This document shows, one piece after another, positions 6,398 to 15,808 of a stretch of 64,000 nucleotides of DNA. The position numbers were made by a program, and so were the translations under genes. Origin of the DNA: Bradyrhizobium semiaridum (GTDB lineage Bacteria; Pseudomonadota; Alphaproteobacteria; Rhizobiales; Xanthobacteraceae); assembly GCF_020329505.1 (NCBI RefSeq), contig NZ_JAGKJJ010000028.1:1-64000 (forward strand), given 5' to 3'. Positions within the stretch are counted from its first letter, which is position 1. Each line of letters opens with the position of its first letter. A model generated the notes under the pieces. It was not told where the DNA came from. It worked only from the letters and a program-made list of their open reading frames with translations, and made no database searches.

Positions 6398-8047
6398 TTA
6401 AACTGCGGCGGTGTCGCGGGACCGGTCGGATGAAGAGGCAGGGGACGAAAGGGCATTGCCGAGCATGCTCTGTTTGTCGCGGCGGCGCTGCACCGAAGAC
6501 GGGATCCGCATCGCCTCGCGGTACTTCGCGACGGTGCGGCGGGCAATATCAATGCCGGACGCGCGCAAACGTTCCACGATCGTGTCGTCGGACAGGATCG
6601 CGGTCGGCGCCTCGGCATCGATCAGCTGCTTGATGTGGTGACGCACCGCTTCGGCCGAATGCGCCTCGCCGCCATCGGCCGAGGCGATCGAGGCGGTGAA
6701 GAAATACTTCAATTCAAAACTGCCGCGGTTGGTCGCCATGTATTTGTTCGCGGTCACGCGCGACACCGTCGATTCGTGCATCTGGATGGCGTCCGCCACC
6801 GCCTTCAGATTGAGCGGCCGCAAATGCGCGACGCCATGGGTGAAGAAGCCGTCCTGCTGGCGCACGATCTCGGTTGCAACTTTGAGGATGGTGCGGGCGC
6901 GCTGATCGAGCGCGCGCACCAGCCAGGTCGCGTTCTGCAGGCAGTCGGTGAAGTACGACTTGTCGCCGTCCTTGCGGATCGTCTTCGACAGTTCGGTGTA
7001 GTAGGTCTGGTTCACCAGGACGCGCGGCAGAGTGTCGCTGTTCAGCTCGACATGCCAGCCGCCGTCCGGACCGGGCCGCACATAGACGTCGGGCACCATG
7101 GTCTGGGCGCGCGCGGTGCTGAACTTCAACCCCGGCTTCGGATCGAGCCTGCGGATCTCCGCGATCATGTCGGTGATGTCTTCGTCGTCGACGCCGCAGA
7201 GCTTTCGCAAGCCCGCGATGTCGCGCTTGGCGAGCAGGTCGAGATGCTCGACCAGCGCCTGCATCGCGGGATCGTAGCGGTCGAGCTCGCGCAGCTGGAT
7301 CGCCAGGCACTCGCTGAGGTTACGCGCGCAGACGCCGGGCGGATCGAATTTCTGCAGCATCGCGACGACCTCGTCGACAGCGGCCTGCGACGCGCCGAGC
7401 CGCTCGGCGGCCTGGCCGAGATCGGCCGGCAGGTAGCCGGCGTCATCGACCAGGTCGATCAGATATTGGCCGATCATGCGCTGCGCCGGCGCAGAGAACG
7501 CCACCGCGAGCTGCTCGGCGAGGTGATCAGCCAGCGTCACCTCGGCGGCGACGAAGGCCTCGAGATTGTACTCGTCGTCGCTGGAAGCGCCGCCGCCCCA
7601 TTCGGTGTAGACGGAAGGCGGCGCGTCCTGCGCGGCATGCGCGGCCGCCTCAGCCGGCTCCTCGGTGAAGACGTTGTCGAGGCGAGTGTCGAGCGTCTGC
7701 TCGATCTCGGCACGGCTGCCGAGGTCGCGGTTCAGCCACTCCTCCTGGCCCGGCTCGAACCCGCTATCGCCCGTGGAACCGCCGGCCATGTCGCCATGGT
7801 CGTCGCCATCGCCGCCCGATCCATCAGACTCCGCGTAATCCGCCCGCTCCGCGACGTGCTCGCCTGCCACGGGCGGTTCCGGGCCGTCGGCGGCCCGCTC
7901 CAGCAGCGGATTGCGCTCGAGTTCCTCCTCGACAAAGGTCGACAGATCAAGGTTCGACAGCTGCAGCAGCTTGATCGCCTGCATCAGCTGCGGCGTCATG
8001 ACCAGCGATTGCGACTGGCGGAACTCTAGTCTCTGCGTCAGCGCCAT
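6398..8047 (-). CDS. rpoN: RNA polymerase sigma-54 factor
   Basis: This 549-residue protein directs polymerase to -24/-12 promoters for nitrogen fixation, nitrogen assimilation and related functions. Region I at the N-terminus is glutamine- and leucine-rich (LTQRLEFRQSQSLVMTPQLM). An acidic low-complexity region II covers about 55-130, followed by the core-binding domain. The RpoN box ARRTVAKYR lies at about 502-510. It is unusual in having a 39-residue Ser/Arg-rich tail after the box. The gene lies between lptB and hpf, the standard order. Bradyrhizobium can carry two rpoN genes; the lpt-hpf-ptsN neighbourhood marks this one as the conserved chromosomal copy. Confidence 0.96.
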   Translation of the reverse strand: MALTQRLEFRQSQSLVMTPQLMQAIKLLQLSNLDLSTFVEEELERNPLLERAADGPEPPVAGEHVAERADYAESDGSGGDGDDHGDMAGGSTGDSGFEPGQEEWLNRDLGSRAEIEQTLDTRLDNVFTEEPAEAAAHAAQDAPPSVYTEWGGGASSDDEYNLEAFVAAEVTLADHLAEQLAVAFSAPAQRMIGQYLIDLVDDAGYLPADLGQAAERLGASQAAVDEVVAMLQKFDPPGVCARNLSECLAIQLRELDRYDPAMQALVEHLDLLAKRDIAGLRKLCGVDDEDITDMIAEIRRLDPKPGLKFSTARAQTMVPDVYVRPGPDGGWHVELNSDTLPRVLVNQTYYTELSKTIRKDGDKSYFTDCLQNATWLVRALDQRARTILKVATEIVRQQDGFFTHGVAHLRPLNLKAVADAIQMHESTVSRVTANKYMATNRGSFELKYFFTASIASADGGEAHSAEAVRHHIKQLIDAEAPTAILSDDTIVERLRASGIDIARRTVAKYREAMRIPSSVQRRRDKQSMLGNALSSPASSSDRSRDTAAV

Positions 8048-8137
8048 GGAGGCAAGATCGACCCTAAAAGTTGGCTCGATTCTTGCTTATCCTAGTCCAG
8101 CACAGTTGTATATGGCTTGACGGAACAGAAAGTTGCG

Positions 8138-9124
8138 CTAGAGGCGGAACTCTTCGCCAAGGTAAAGACGCCGCACGTCCGGATCGTTGACGATCTCCTC
8201 CGGACTGCCTTCCGTCAAGATCTCGCCGGCATAGACGATATACGCACGGTCGGTGAGGCCGAGCGTCTCGCGAACGTTGTGGTCGGTGATCAGCACGCCG
8301 ATGCCGCGATTGGTGAGATGGCGAACCAGATCCTGGATGTCACCCACCGCAATCGGGTCGATGCCGGCGAACGGCTCGTCGAGCAGCATGTAATTCGGGC
8401 GCGTCGCCAGCGCCCGGGCGATTTCGACGCGACGGCGCTCGCCGCCTGAGAGCGCGATCGAAGGGCTCTTGCGCAGGCGCGTGATATTGAACTCGTCGAG
8501 CAGCGAATCGAGCTCATGCTCGCGCTTCTTCTTCGAGGGCTCGACGACCTCGAGCACCGCGCGGATATTCTGCTCGACGGACAGGCCGCGGAAGATCGAC
8601 GCTTCCTGCGGCAAATAGCCGATACCGAGGCGCGCGCGCTGGTACATCGGCAGCCGGGTGACGTCGTGGCCGTCAAGCTCGATCGCACCGCGATCGGCCT
8701 TGATCAGGCCGGTGATCATGTAGAACACGGTGGTCTTGCCGGCACCGTTCGGCCCCAGCAGGCCGACCGCCTCGCCGCGGCGGACATAGATGCTGACGCC
8801 GCGCACCACTTGGCGGCTGCCAAAACTCTTTTCCACGCTATGCACAGCCAGATAGCCCGGCCGCCCGATCAGCTGCGGGGCGGCAGCACCGTTGCCCTTC
8901 GCCCGTCTCGGGCGCGCCGGCGCCGGGGCGGGCGCCGGTTGCGGCCGCAGCTCGACGCCGGCAACCGGGGCAGCGGCGCGCGCCATCGGCGGCGCATCCC
9001 GCACCGGGCTTGCCAGCATATCGCCGAACGAATCGTCGAGCGCGGTGATGTCGTCATGCGCGCGTGCAAAGCCGTGACCGCGTTTCGCAGGGCGCCGTCG
9101 GAACATGCCGAGAAAATCCACCAT
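8138..9124 (-). CDS. lptB: LPS export ABC transporter ATP-binding protein
   Basis: This 328-residue ATPase powers extraction of lipopolysaccharide from the inner membrane with LptF/G. The Walker A motif GPNGAGKTT is at about 124-132, the signature LSGGE at 225-229 and Walker B LLDE at about 247-250. Standard LptB has about 240 residues; this one carries an extra 85-residue N-terminal extension with a PAPAPAPARPRR linker, seen in some rhizobial homologues. The gene is 90 bases upstream of rpoN and 249 bases downstream of the second lptA paralog. That 249-base gap (9125-9373) holds no recognisable gene or strong hairpin. Confidence 0.94.
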   Translation of the reverse strand: MVDFLGMFRRRPAKRGHGFARAHDDITALDDSFGDMLASPVRDAPPMARAAAPVAGVELRPQPAPAPAPARPRRAKGNGAAAPQLIGRPGYLAVHSVEKSFGSRQVVRGVSIYVRRGEAVGLLGPNGAGKTTVFYMITGLIKADRGAIELDGHDVTRLPMYQRARLGIGYLPQEASIFRGLSVEQNIRAVLEVVEPSKKKREHELDSLLDEFNITRLRKSPSIALSGGERRRVEIARALATRPNYMLLDEPFAGIDPIAVGDIQDLVRHLTNRGIGVLITDHNVRETLGLTDRAYIVYAGEILTEGSPEEIVNDPDVRRLYLGEEFRL

Positions 9125-9373
9125 CCCTGCTTCGCTTCAACCTCTCACGGCCTTCTGCGCGACCAGCGCGAAGCGCGTTTGCGCAAGAAACCATGCTCAA
9201 ACAATGACGCAAGGCGCGATGACCGCGCCTTGAAATGAGTGGATGCCCCGGCCCGGCCAGCGTCACGATCCCCCTCGGGTCCGTCCCGGACCGTTGCTGT
9301 AGATACAGTCTCACCCTGCGCGCTTCAACCTCGCGGTCGCATGTTATTGTCTAACATATTGATTTATTGAGAG

Positions 9374-10114
9374 TTACCTTGACTTTCCCTGGGCCGGCAA
9401 AGGCGCTGCGCTGGCCGACGGGCCGCAATCCTGTCCGCCACCGCCTGTCGTCGCCGTCACCTTGCCCGTCCCGCTCTCGGAGTCCACGCGCGAAACGCCG
9501 GTGGTCATGTCGACCCGCAGGCGGTCGCCGCGCAGCACACTGTTGCACTGCGTCAGCACCACCTGAACGCCACCGCCGCCGAGCACCGTGATCAGATTGG
9601 CCTTGGCGTCGAAGATCGCGATCTCGCCGGTGACGGTCTGGTCCCTCTGGGTGACGACGACGCTGCCCTTGGCTTCCAGCCGCTTGATCGAAGACGCGCC
9701 GCCCGGGCCGGGCGGGGCCGCTTGTGTCGGACCGGATTGCGTCGGAGCCGCTTGTGTCGGCGCACCCACTGGTCCCTTGGCTTGCTTGTTGCTGCCGGCC
9801 GGTGCGGACGGTTGCGCAGACTTGTCCTTATCCTCGTAGAACACCACCAGGACCTTGGAGGTCATCGTGGTGTCGCCCTGCACCACCTTCACATTGCCGG
9901 AGAAGGTGGCCTCCTTCTTCTTGTCGCGCATTTCGAGAACGGCGGCTTCGATCCGGACCGGCTGGTCGCGGTTCTGAACAAAGCCCTGCATCGCGTTGGG
10001 CACCGACCCTGCGCTCTGTCCATAGACCTGCTCGAAGGTGATCGGCGCGAACACGACGGCGGCGATCGCGCAAGCCCGCGACAGCAGCATCGTCATTGTC
10101 CGTCGTCTGATCAT
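9374..10114 (-). CDS. Second LptA/OstA-like periplasmic protein (tandem paralog)
   Basis: This 246-residue protein has an N-terminal signal sequence (MIRRRTMTMLLSRACAIAA onward) and an OstA/LptA domain in two halves split by a Thr/Pro/Gln-rich linker with repeated TQ-AAP units. It is closely similar to lptA immediately upstream: both share NAMQGF-x-QNRDQP, EMRDKKKEATF, GNVKVVQGDTTMTSK, GGASSIKRLEAKG and VLRGDRL-x-VDMTTGVSRV. The C-termini differ. It lies 29 bases after lptA in the same operon. It may be a second bridge component for LPS transport or a diverging spare copy. The start at 10114 has only a weak ribosome site; 10096 is an alternative. Confidence 0.85.
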   Translation of the reverse strand: MIRRRTMTMLLSRACAIAAVVFAPITFEQVYGQSAGSVPNAMQGFVQNRDQPVRIEAAVLEMRDKKKEATFSGNVKVVQGDTTMTSKVLVVFYEDKDKSAQPSAPAGSNKQAKGPVGAPTQAAPTQSGPTQAAPPGPGGASSIKRLEAKGSVVVTQRDQTVTGEIAIFDAKANLITVLGGGGVQVVLTQCNSVLRGDRLRVDMTTGVSRVDSESGTGKVTATTGGGGQDCGPSASAAPLPAQGKSR

Positions 10115-10143
10115 GTTACGCCGCCACAGTTGAACCGCCGTCG

Positions 10144-10866
10144 TTACTTCGGCTTGCCCGCACCCGGAATCAGCGAGGGAAGCGCCGGGCTTCCGCCTGG
10201 CGCGGCCGCCGTTCCGCAGCCACCGCTGCCGCCTTGTCCGCTCTTGTCGGTCTGGATGAACAGACCCTGCACCTTGCCGTTGTCGGACTCGACGCGCGAG
10301 ACGCCCGTGGTCATGTCGACCAGCAGACGGTCGCCGCGCAGCACGTTCTGGCACTGCGTCAGCACCACCTGCGCGCCGCCACCGCCGATCATCGTGATCA
10401 GGTTGGTCTTGGTGTCGAAGATCGCGGTCTCGCCGGTGACGACCTGATCCTTCTGGGTGACGACGACGTTGCCCTTCGCCTCCAGCCGCTTGATCGAGGA
10501 CGCGCCGCCCGGACCGGGCTTCGCCGACTGCATCGGGGCGCCCTTCGCGCCCTTTGCACCCTTCGCGGGCACCGCCGGCTGAGAGGATTTGTCTTCGTAG
10601 AACACGTCGAGCGACTTCGAGGTCATCGTGGTGTCGCCTTGCACGACCTTCACGTTGCCGGCGAAGGTCGCCTCCTTCTTCTTGTCACGCATCTCGAGCG
10701 TGGCGGCCTCGATCTGGATCGGCTGGTCGCGATTCTGCGAAAAACCCTGCATGGCGTTGGGAACGCCGCTCATCTTGCTCTGCGCGGACGCAGCGCTTGC
10801 GCCGAACAGCGCGAGCATGAAGGCAGCGATTGCGATGCAGGGAAAACGTCTCATGAAAAAAATCAT
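10144..10866 (-). CDS. lptA: LPS transport periplasmic protein LptA
   Basis: This 240-residue periplasmic protein forms the bridge that carries lipopolysaccharide from LptC to the outer-membrane LptD. It has a signal peptide (MRRFPCIAIAAFMLALFG, cleavage near ASAAS-AQ) and an OstA beta-jellyroll core interrupted by an Ala/Lys/Gly linker. A Gly/Pro-rich tail ends in GAGKPK. The start codon at 10866 overlaps the stop of lptC as ATGA (10863-10866), implying translational coupling. A near-duplicate gene follows within 30 bases. Confidence 0.92.
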   Translation of the reverse strand: MIFFMRRFPCIAIAAFMLALFGASAASAQSKMSGVPNAMQGFSQNRDQPIQIEAATLEMRDKKKEATFAGNVKVVQGDTTMTSKSLDVFYEDKSSQPAVPAKGAKGAKGAPMQSAKPGPGGASSIKRLEAKGNVVVTQKDQVVTGETAIFDTKTNLITMIGGGGAQVVLTQCQNVLRGDRLLVDMTTGVSRVESDNGKVQGLFIQTDKSGQGGSGGCGTAAAPGGSPALPSLIPGAGKPK

Positions 10867-11588
10867 CTCGGGTTGGCGGATTTGCGCGCCTTTTGCGGCG
10901 GCGGAGGTGGCGCGGGCTCGGCCGGATGGCTGATCGGGGTGTCGCCGAGCTTGTCCAGGTTCATCACCACATTGCCTTCGAAGCGCACCAGCTCGCCGCT
11001 GTTGAAGATCCTGAGCTTGTCGGCGGTCAGCGTGCCGTCGAGCAGCTTGACGTCGACATGCTCGTCCGACGACACGTTGCCCTTGTTGATGTCGACGAAC
11101 GCCTGGGTCATCTTGGCTTCATAGCCGGTCGACGACTGCAGGAAGATGTCCTGGCGCAAATCGAGCAATTGCTTCTTGTTGTCGAAGAAGCCGGTGCGCG
11201 CATCCATCATCACCGTCGACTGGTCCTCCATCGCCACCTTGGCGCGGATCGTCTTCAGCTCGACATGATCAGGATCGGTGACGTCCTGGATCGCGGCCTT
11301 GGCCCACATCTCGTAGGGTCGCCCGTCGTTGGAGAAGCCGGCGAGGTGTGGCGATTCCATCGTGATCTTGGTGCCCGACACCACGAGATTGTCCATCTCC
11401 AGCGGCACGTTGGGCATCAGGGCACGGAACGGGTTGACCACCGAGACGAACACGATTGCGGCCAGCGACAGCACGACGGCCGCCGGCACCGCAATGCGCA
11501 AGATCCGCACCATGCGGCTGTGGCGCGCGGCGGCGGCAAAGCGCGCCTCGAGGCCTGCGACATAGGCTGGATTCTGAACCGAACTCAC
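10863..11588 (-). CDS. lptC: LPS export system protein LptC
   Basis: This 241-residue bitopic membrane protein takes lipopolysaccharide from LptB2FG and passes it to LptA. One transmembrane helix spans about residues 30-52 (ILRIAVPAAVVLSLAAIVF). The rest is a periplasmic beta-jellyroll domain, including LVVSGTKITMESPHLAGF. The C-terminus is proline-rich (PAPPPPP) and basic. The gene precedes lptA with a 4-base overlap. Upstream, 191 bases separate it from nrnC; nothing beyond possible promoter sequence is seen there. Confidence 0.92.
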   Translation of the reverse strand: MSSVQNPAYVAGLEARFAAAARHSRMVRILRIAVPAAVVLSLAAIVFVSVVNPFRALMPNVPLEMDNLVVSGTKITMESPHLAGFSNDGRPYEMWAKAAIQDVTDPDHVELKTIRAKVAMEDQSTVMMDARTGFFDNKKQLLDLRQDIFLQSSTGYEAKMTQAFVDINKGNVSSDEHVDVKLLDGTLTADKLRIFNSGELVRFEGNVVMNLDKLGDTPISHPAEPAPPPPPQKARKSANPR

Positions 11589-11779
11589 ACGTGCTCCAGA
11601 GGCGCGAAATCGGCGCCTATTCTACCCGGAGCTGTCCAAATGTGCAGCCCGGACCTCGCGTCGCGCCCCATGCGTCCCCCCAAAGGACCTCGGGCGCGAC
11701 CACGCGTGAACAGTTTGGCCGAAACGGGGCGAAAATGCCCTCCCGCGACCGAAATCGCCCCAAGGTCACGAACCCGATG

Positions 11780-12394
11780 TCATGAATGGGCGAAGATGTC
11801 CTCGGCCTCCCAGCCGCCGAGATCCAGCCTGGCGCGGGTGGGCAGGAAGTCGAAGCAGGCCTTCGCCAGCTCCGTCCGGCCCTCGCGCACCAGCATGGCG
11901 TCGAGCCGCTCGCGCAGCGCATGCAGATGCAGCACGTCGGAGGCGGCGTAGGCGAGCTGGGCCTCGCTGAGGCCCGATGAGCCCCAGTCGCTCGACTGCT
12001 GCTGCTTGGAGAGCTCGATGTTCAGGACCTCGCGCACCAGGTCCTTCAGCCCGTGGCGGTCGGTATAGGTGCGCGACAGCCGCGAGGCGATCTTGGTGCA
12101 ATAGACCGGCGTCGTCATCACGCCGAAGGTGTTGTAGAGCACTGCGACGTCGAAGCGGGCGTAATGGAAGATCTTGGTGACCTTGGGATTGGCCAGCAGC
12201 GCCTTCAGGTTCGGCGCGTCGGTGTGGCCCTGCGGAATCTGGATCACATCGGCGGTGCCGTCGCCATTCGACATCTGCACCACGCAGAGCCGGTCGCGAT
12301 GCGGATTGAGCCCCATGGTCTCGGTATCGATCGCAACCGAATCGGAGTAGCGGGACAGGTCGGGCAGGTCGCCGCGATGCAGGCGGATGGTCAT
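11780..12394 (-). CDS. nrnC: NrnC-type 3'-5' exoribonuclease (RNase D-like)
   Basis: This 204-residue protein is the short alphaproteobacterial RNase D relative NrnC, a ring-forming exonuclease that degrades dinucleotides and nanoRNAs. The DEDDy catalytic residues are visible: Asp and Glu in AIDTETMGLNPH, Asp in HYARFDVAVLY, and Tyr/Asp in AYAASDVLHLH. It lacks the HRDC domains of full-length RNase D. The start at 12394 gives a protein of family length; an upstream extension has no homology. The location directly before lptC is conserved in rhizobia. Confidence 0.85.
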   Translation of the reverse strand: MTIRLHRGDLPDLSRYSDSVAIDTETMGLNPHRDRLCVVQMSNGDGTADVIQIPQGHTDAPNLKALLANPKVTKIFHYARFDVAVLYNTFGVMTTPVYCTKIASRLSRTYTDRHGLKDLVREVLNIELSKQQQSSDWGSSGLSEAQLAYAASDVLHLHALRERLDAMLVREGRTELAKACFDFLPTRARLDLGGWEAEDIFAHS

Positions 12395-12673
12395 GAAGTA
12401 CGGCCTCGGGTCTTGGTCGATTCGACGCGAGACACTAGCCTTCAAATGCCCCCGATGCGAGCGGATAGGCGTATTTTCGGGCCGAGAACCGGGTTTTCGC
12501 GGCCCTGTCACCCGCGTCGAGGCACAACGGCAATCGGCGCGAATCCGGCGATTTTCAGACGAGAGTTGCGCATCGATACGCGTTTTTGCACCCCACGGCC
12601 GATGACATCCGGCACAGGCCGCCTTATGTGATGGCGGCAGCCCCACGCCCCTCATCCGCGAAACAAGAGTCTC

Positions 12674-13939
12674 ATGTCCGAGCAGACCATCGCCGCGCCG
12701 ATCGCCGACCCGGAAGAGCGCGGCTTCTCGCGCTACCAGTCGTTCCTGGTGGCGCTGCTTGCGCTCACCCAGTTTACGCTGATCATCGACTTCATCATCA
12801 TGTCGCCGCTCGGCGCCATCCTGATGCCGGCGCTCAACATCACGGCCGGGCAGTTCGGCGTCGCGGTGTCGGCCTATGCGTTCGCGGCCGGGATTTCCGG
12901 CATCCTTGCCGCCGGCTTTGCCGACCGTTTCGACCGCAAGCGGCTGCTGCTGTTCTTCTACGTCGGCTTCACGATCGGCACCGGACTATGCGCGCTGGCG
13001 CAGGATTTCCACGTGCTCCTGCTCGGGAGGATCGTGACCGGGCTGTTCGCCGGCGTGATCGGATCCGTCGTGCTCGCGATCGTCGCCGATCTGTTCCCGC
13101 TGCATCTGCGCGGCCGCGTCATGGGCTTCGTGCAGACCGCGTTCGCCGCGAGCCAGGTGCTTGGCGTTCCCGCCGGCCTGTTTCTCGCCAACCACTGGAA
13201 TTGGCACATCTGCTTCGTGGCCATCGTCGGCCTCTCGATCGCGGTGATGTCGGCCATCGCGCTGGTGATGCAGCCGGTCGACGCGCATCTGAAGCTGCAG
13301 CACGACAGCAATCCGTTCCAGCACCTGATCTCGACCGTCACCCAGCCGCGCTACACGCTGGCCTTCATGGTGACGACGCTGCTGGCGACCGGCGGCTTCA
13401 TGCTGATGCCGTTCGGCAGCGCCTTCACCGTGCACAATCTCGGCATCGACATCGTGCATTTGCCGACGATCTATCTGGTCACCGGCCTGTTCGCCATCGC
13501 GCTCGGACCGCTGGTCGGGCGCGCCAGCGACGCGTTCGGCAAATATCCGACCTTCGTGTTCGGCAGCGCGGTGTCGGTCATCATGGTGCTGATCTACACC
13601 CATCTCGGCCACGTCTCGCTCGTCACCGCGATCGTGGTCAATGTGCTGATGTTCGTCGGCATCTTCTCGCGCATGATCCCGTCGCAGGCGCTCATGACGG
13701 CGATTCCCGACGCCAGCCAGCGCGGCGCGTTCAACGCGGTGTCATCGTCCGTGCAGCAGCTCTCCGGCGGCCTCGGCTCGGTGGTGGCGGCCGCGATCGT
13801 CGCGGAGAATCCGGACGGCTCGCTGCTGCATTTCGACTGGATCGGCTACGTCGTGGTGGCGACCTCGATCATTTCAGTTACCGCGATGTACTTCGTGCAG
13901 AGGCAGGTCGCACGACGGAGCGGGAGGCGCATCGTCTGA
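12674..13939 (+). CDS. MFS transporter (drug/metabolite efflux type)
   Basis: This 421-residue inner-membrane protein shows the 12-helix layout of the major facilitator superfamily. The loop motif GFADRFDRKRLLL follows helix 2 and LFPLHLRGRVMGF lies near helix 5. The N-terminal half resembles the arabinose-efflux/AraJ-type proton antiporters. A long soluble loop with VDAHLKLQHDSNPF separates the halves. It is divergent from nrnC across 279 bases that hold no recognised element. No linked regulator is seen; the substrate is unknown. Confidence 0.85.
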   Translation: MSEQTIAAPIADPEERGFSRYQSFLVALLALTQFTLIIDFIIMSPLGAILMPALNITAGQFGVAVSAYAFAAGISGILAAGFADRFDRKRLLLFFYVGFTIGTGLCALAQDFHVLLLGRIVTGLFAGVIGSVVLAIVADLFPLHLRGRVMGFVQTAFAASQVLGVPAGLFLANHWNWHICFVAIVGLSIAVMSAIALVMQPVDAHLKLQHDSNPFQHLISTVTQPRYTLAFMVTTLLATGGFMLMPFGSAFTVHNLGIDIVHLPTIYLVTGLFAIALGPLVGRASDAFGKYPTFVFGSAVSVIMVLIYTHLGHVSLVTAIVVNVLMFVGIFSRMIPSQALMTAIPDASQRGAFNAVSSSVQQLSGGLGSVVAAAIVAENPDGSLLHFDWIGYVVVATSIISVTAMYFVQRQVARRSGRRIV

Positions 13940-13971
13940 CCCGCCGGCCGCACTGGAGGTATTAGAATCGA

Positions 13972-15372
13972 TCAGCCGTTCAGCAGCGCCGCCATCCGAT
14001 CGCGATCGATGATGTTGGGATCCGGCGGCAATGTCTGGCCATCGAGTTCGGCCAGCTTCGCGGCGACGCGTGGTCTGGCAATGACGTCCTGCGGAAGCGC
14101 AAGGCACATTGCGATCTCGATCACCCCGCGGAGCACGTCGGCGTCTTCGCCCGCGGCGGCGAGCAACCTGGCCGTCACCGGATTCGGCGCCGGCATCGGA
14201 AGTCCCTGCTCCAGCGCATTCATCTCGGCGATGCGCGCGCGGTCGGCGGCGATCTGGTTTCGATAGAACGGAGCGACCTGGCGTTCGGTCTCCGCGTCGT
14301 ACTCCCGCGCGAACGCTTGCGGATCGTTGATGTGCCGACGCGCAACGTCGCGGAGCACCTGGGCCTGCAGCAGACCGACGCTCAAGCCACGCCCCGCGGA
14401 CGGGTTGGTACACGCCCATGCATCACCTACGACAGCAAAGCCGGTGATGACCGGCTGGCCATCGACCATGAGCCGCCGATAGCGGTCGAGAACTCCGGTC
14501 AGCAGGAGGACGGGAGTGATCGGCTCTCCGTCGAGCCAGTGCGCCTGCCGCGCGCATGCCGAGACGACGCGATGGAACGCCGCCGTGTCACGCAAGCCCC
14601 GCATCGCCTTGTTTTTCGACGAGGTGTACAGGGTGACCGACCATGTGTCGTTGTCGCCATCCAGCGTCAGGATCGAGAACAGACCCATCGGAGTCAGCGC
14701 GCGCCCGATCCTGCGCGGCCGCTGCTGCCCCGAAAAATAGCGCGTGAAGTAGACGAAGTTGCTGTCCTCCGCTTCCTCGATCGGGCGGCGGCCTCCCGCA
14801 CCAGCGATCCATTCGCAGGCGGGACTGCGCCGCCCCATCGCGTCGATGACGAGATCGCCGCGAATCTCCTCGCCGGCCGTCGTGCGCACGCCTGAAACGT
14901 GCGGCACCCCGGCGACGGCCGACGCGCCCGTGATCAATTCGCGGACCTTGGTCCCCCGACGGATGGTCACATTGGGTGCCGCTTGCGCCATGCTCGCGAC
15001 GGCCCACTCAATGATTGGCCTCCGGCCGGTGACGCACCGTAACGCCTCGTCGGTCGGGCGTGGCGCCCGATCCGTTATGCCGGGAGGCAAGTTGTCGAGA
15101 TAGTCCACCCAGACACAGCCGGCCCGAAGCAGGCCATCGGTCAATCCCGGTAGTTCCCGATCGCTGATCATCCGGAAGAGCGAAACGAGATTGTGGGGCT
15201 GCCTGAACTGGGCAACGCCGGGTCGTTCCCAGACGTCCCACCCCTCGACCGAGGCTGCGGGTCGGTCGGCATGATCGGCTTCCAGAACGGTGACGCTGTG
15301 ACCGTCACGGCCTAGCATCGCCGCCGCACACAACCCGATCACGCCACCACCGCAAATGAGAATCCTGCTCAT
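13972..15372 (-). CDS. FAD-dependent monooxygenase/oxidoreductase
   Basis: This 466-residue flavoprotein begins with the FAD-binding Rossmann motif ILICGGGVIGLCAAAMLG. It contains GDAWACTNPSAGRGLSVG, the ribose-binding GD motif of the PHBH/halogenase-like group. The GD region is typical of single-component hydroxylases and geranylgeranyl-reductase-like enzymes. GGGAGGAAGCG precedes the start at 15372. It has no signal peptide or membrane anchor. It faces a convergent MFS transporter and has no partner reductase nearby, so whether it hydroxylates an aromatic, a polyketide or another compound cannot be told. Confidence 0.8.
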   Translation of the reverse strand: MSRILICGGGVIGLCAAAMLGRDGHSVTVLEADHADRPAASVEGWDVWERPGVAQFRQPHNLVSLFRMISDRELPGLTDGLLRAGCVWVDYLDNLPPGITDRAPRPTDEALRCVTGRRPIIEWAVASMAQAAPNVTIRRGTKVRELITGASAVAGVPHVSGVRTTAGEEIRGDLVIDAMGRRSPACEWIAGAGGRRPIEEAEDSNFVYFTRYFSGQQRPRRIGRALTPMGLFSILTLDGDNDTWSVTLYTSSKNKAMRGLRDTAAFHRVVSACARQAHWLDGEPITPVLLLTGVLDRYRRLMVDGQPVITGFAVVGDAWACTNPSAGRGLSVGLLQAQVLRDVARRHINDPQAFAREYDAETERQVAPFYRNQIAADRARIAEMNALEQGLPMPAPNPVTARLLAAAGEDADVLRGVIEIAMCLALPQDVIARPRVAAKLAELDGQTLPPDPNIIDRDRMAALLNG

Positions 15373-15574
15373 CGCTTCCTCCCGGTTGTTCGGTGGCGCA
15401 CGCGGAAGACATGTGAAGTCGTCGTGGAGCCGGAACTGCTCAGGAAATAGGTCGACCCGACGAACCGGAGGTTCAGAGCTGAGATCTGGATTCGGCATTC
15501 CCGCCGCGCCGGCGGCGGGCCACGGCGTCGCCGCCCCTACGAAGGCTGAGCAATTTCAATCGCTTGAAAGGGAG

Positions 15575-15663
<89 letters not shown>

Positions 15664-15808
15664 GTGGAAGCGCTCTGTAAGGATCGGTGACGCGCTTGTC
15701 AAATTCGCGATTGAGAAATCAAATACCCTGTACAGGATAAGTCCGATGGCGTATCGCCAGACGGCTAACTCCCGTTAATAACTCTCGATTTCGGCAGGAA
15801 TGGACGCC

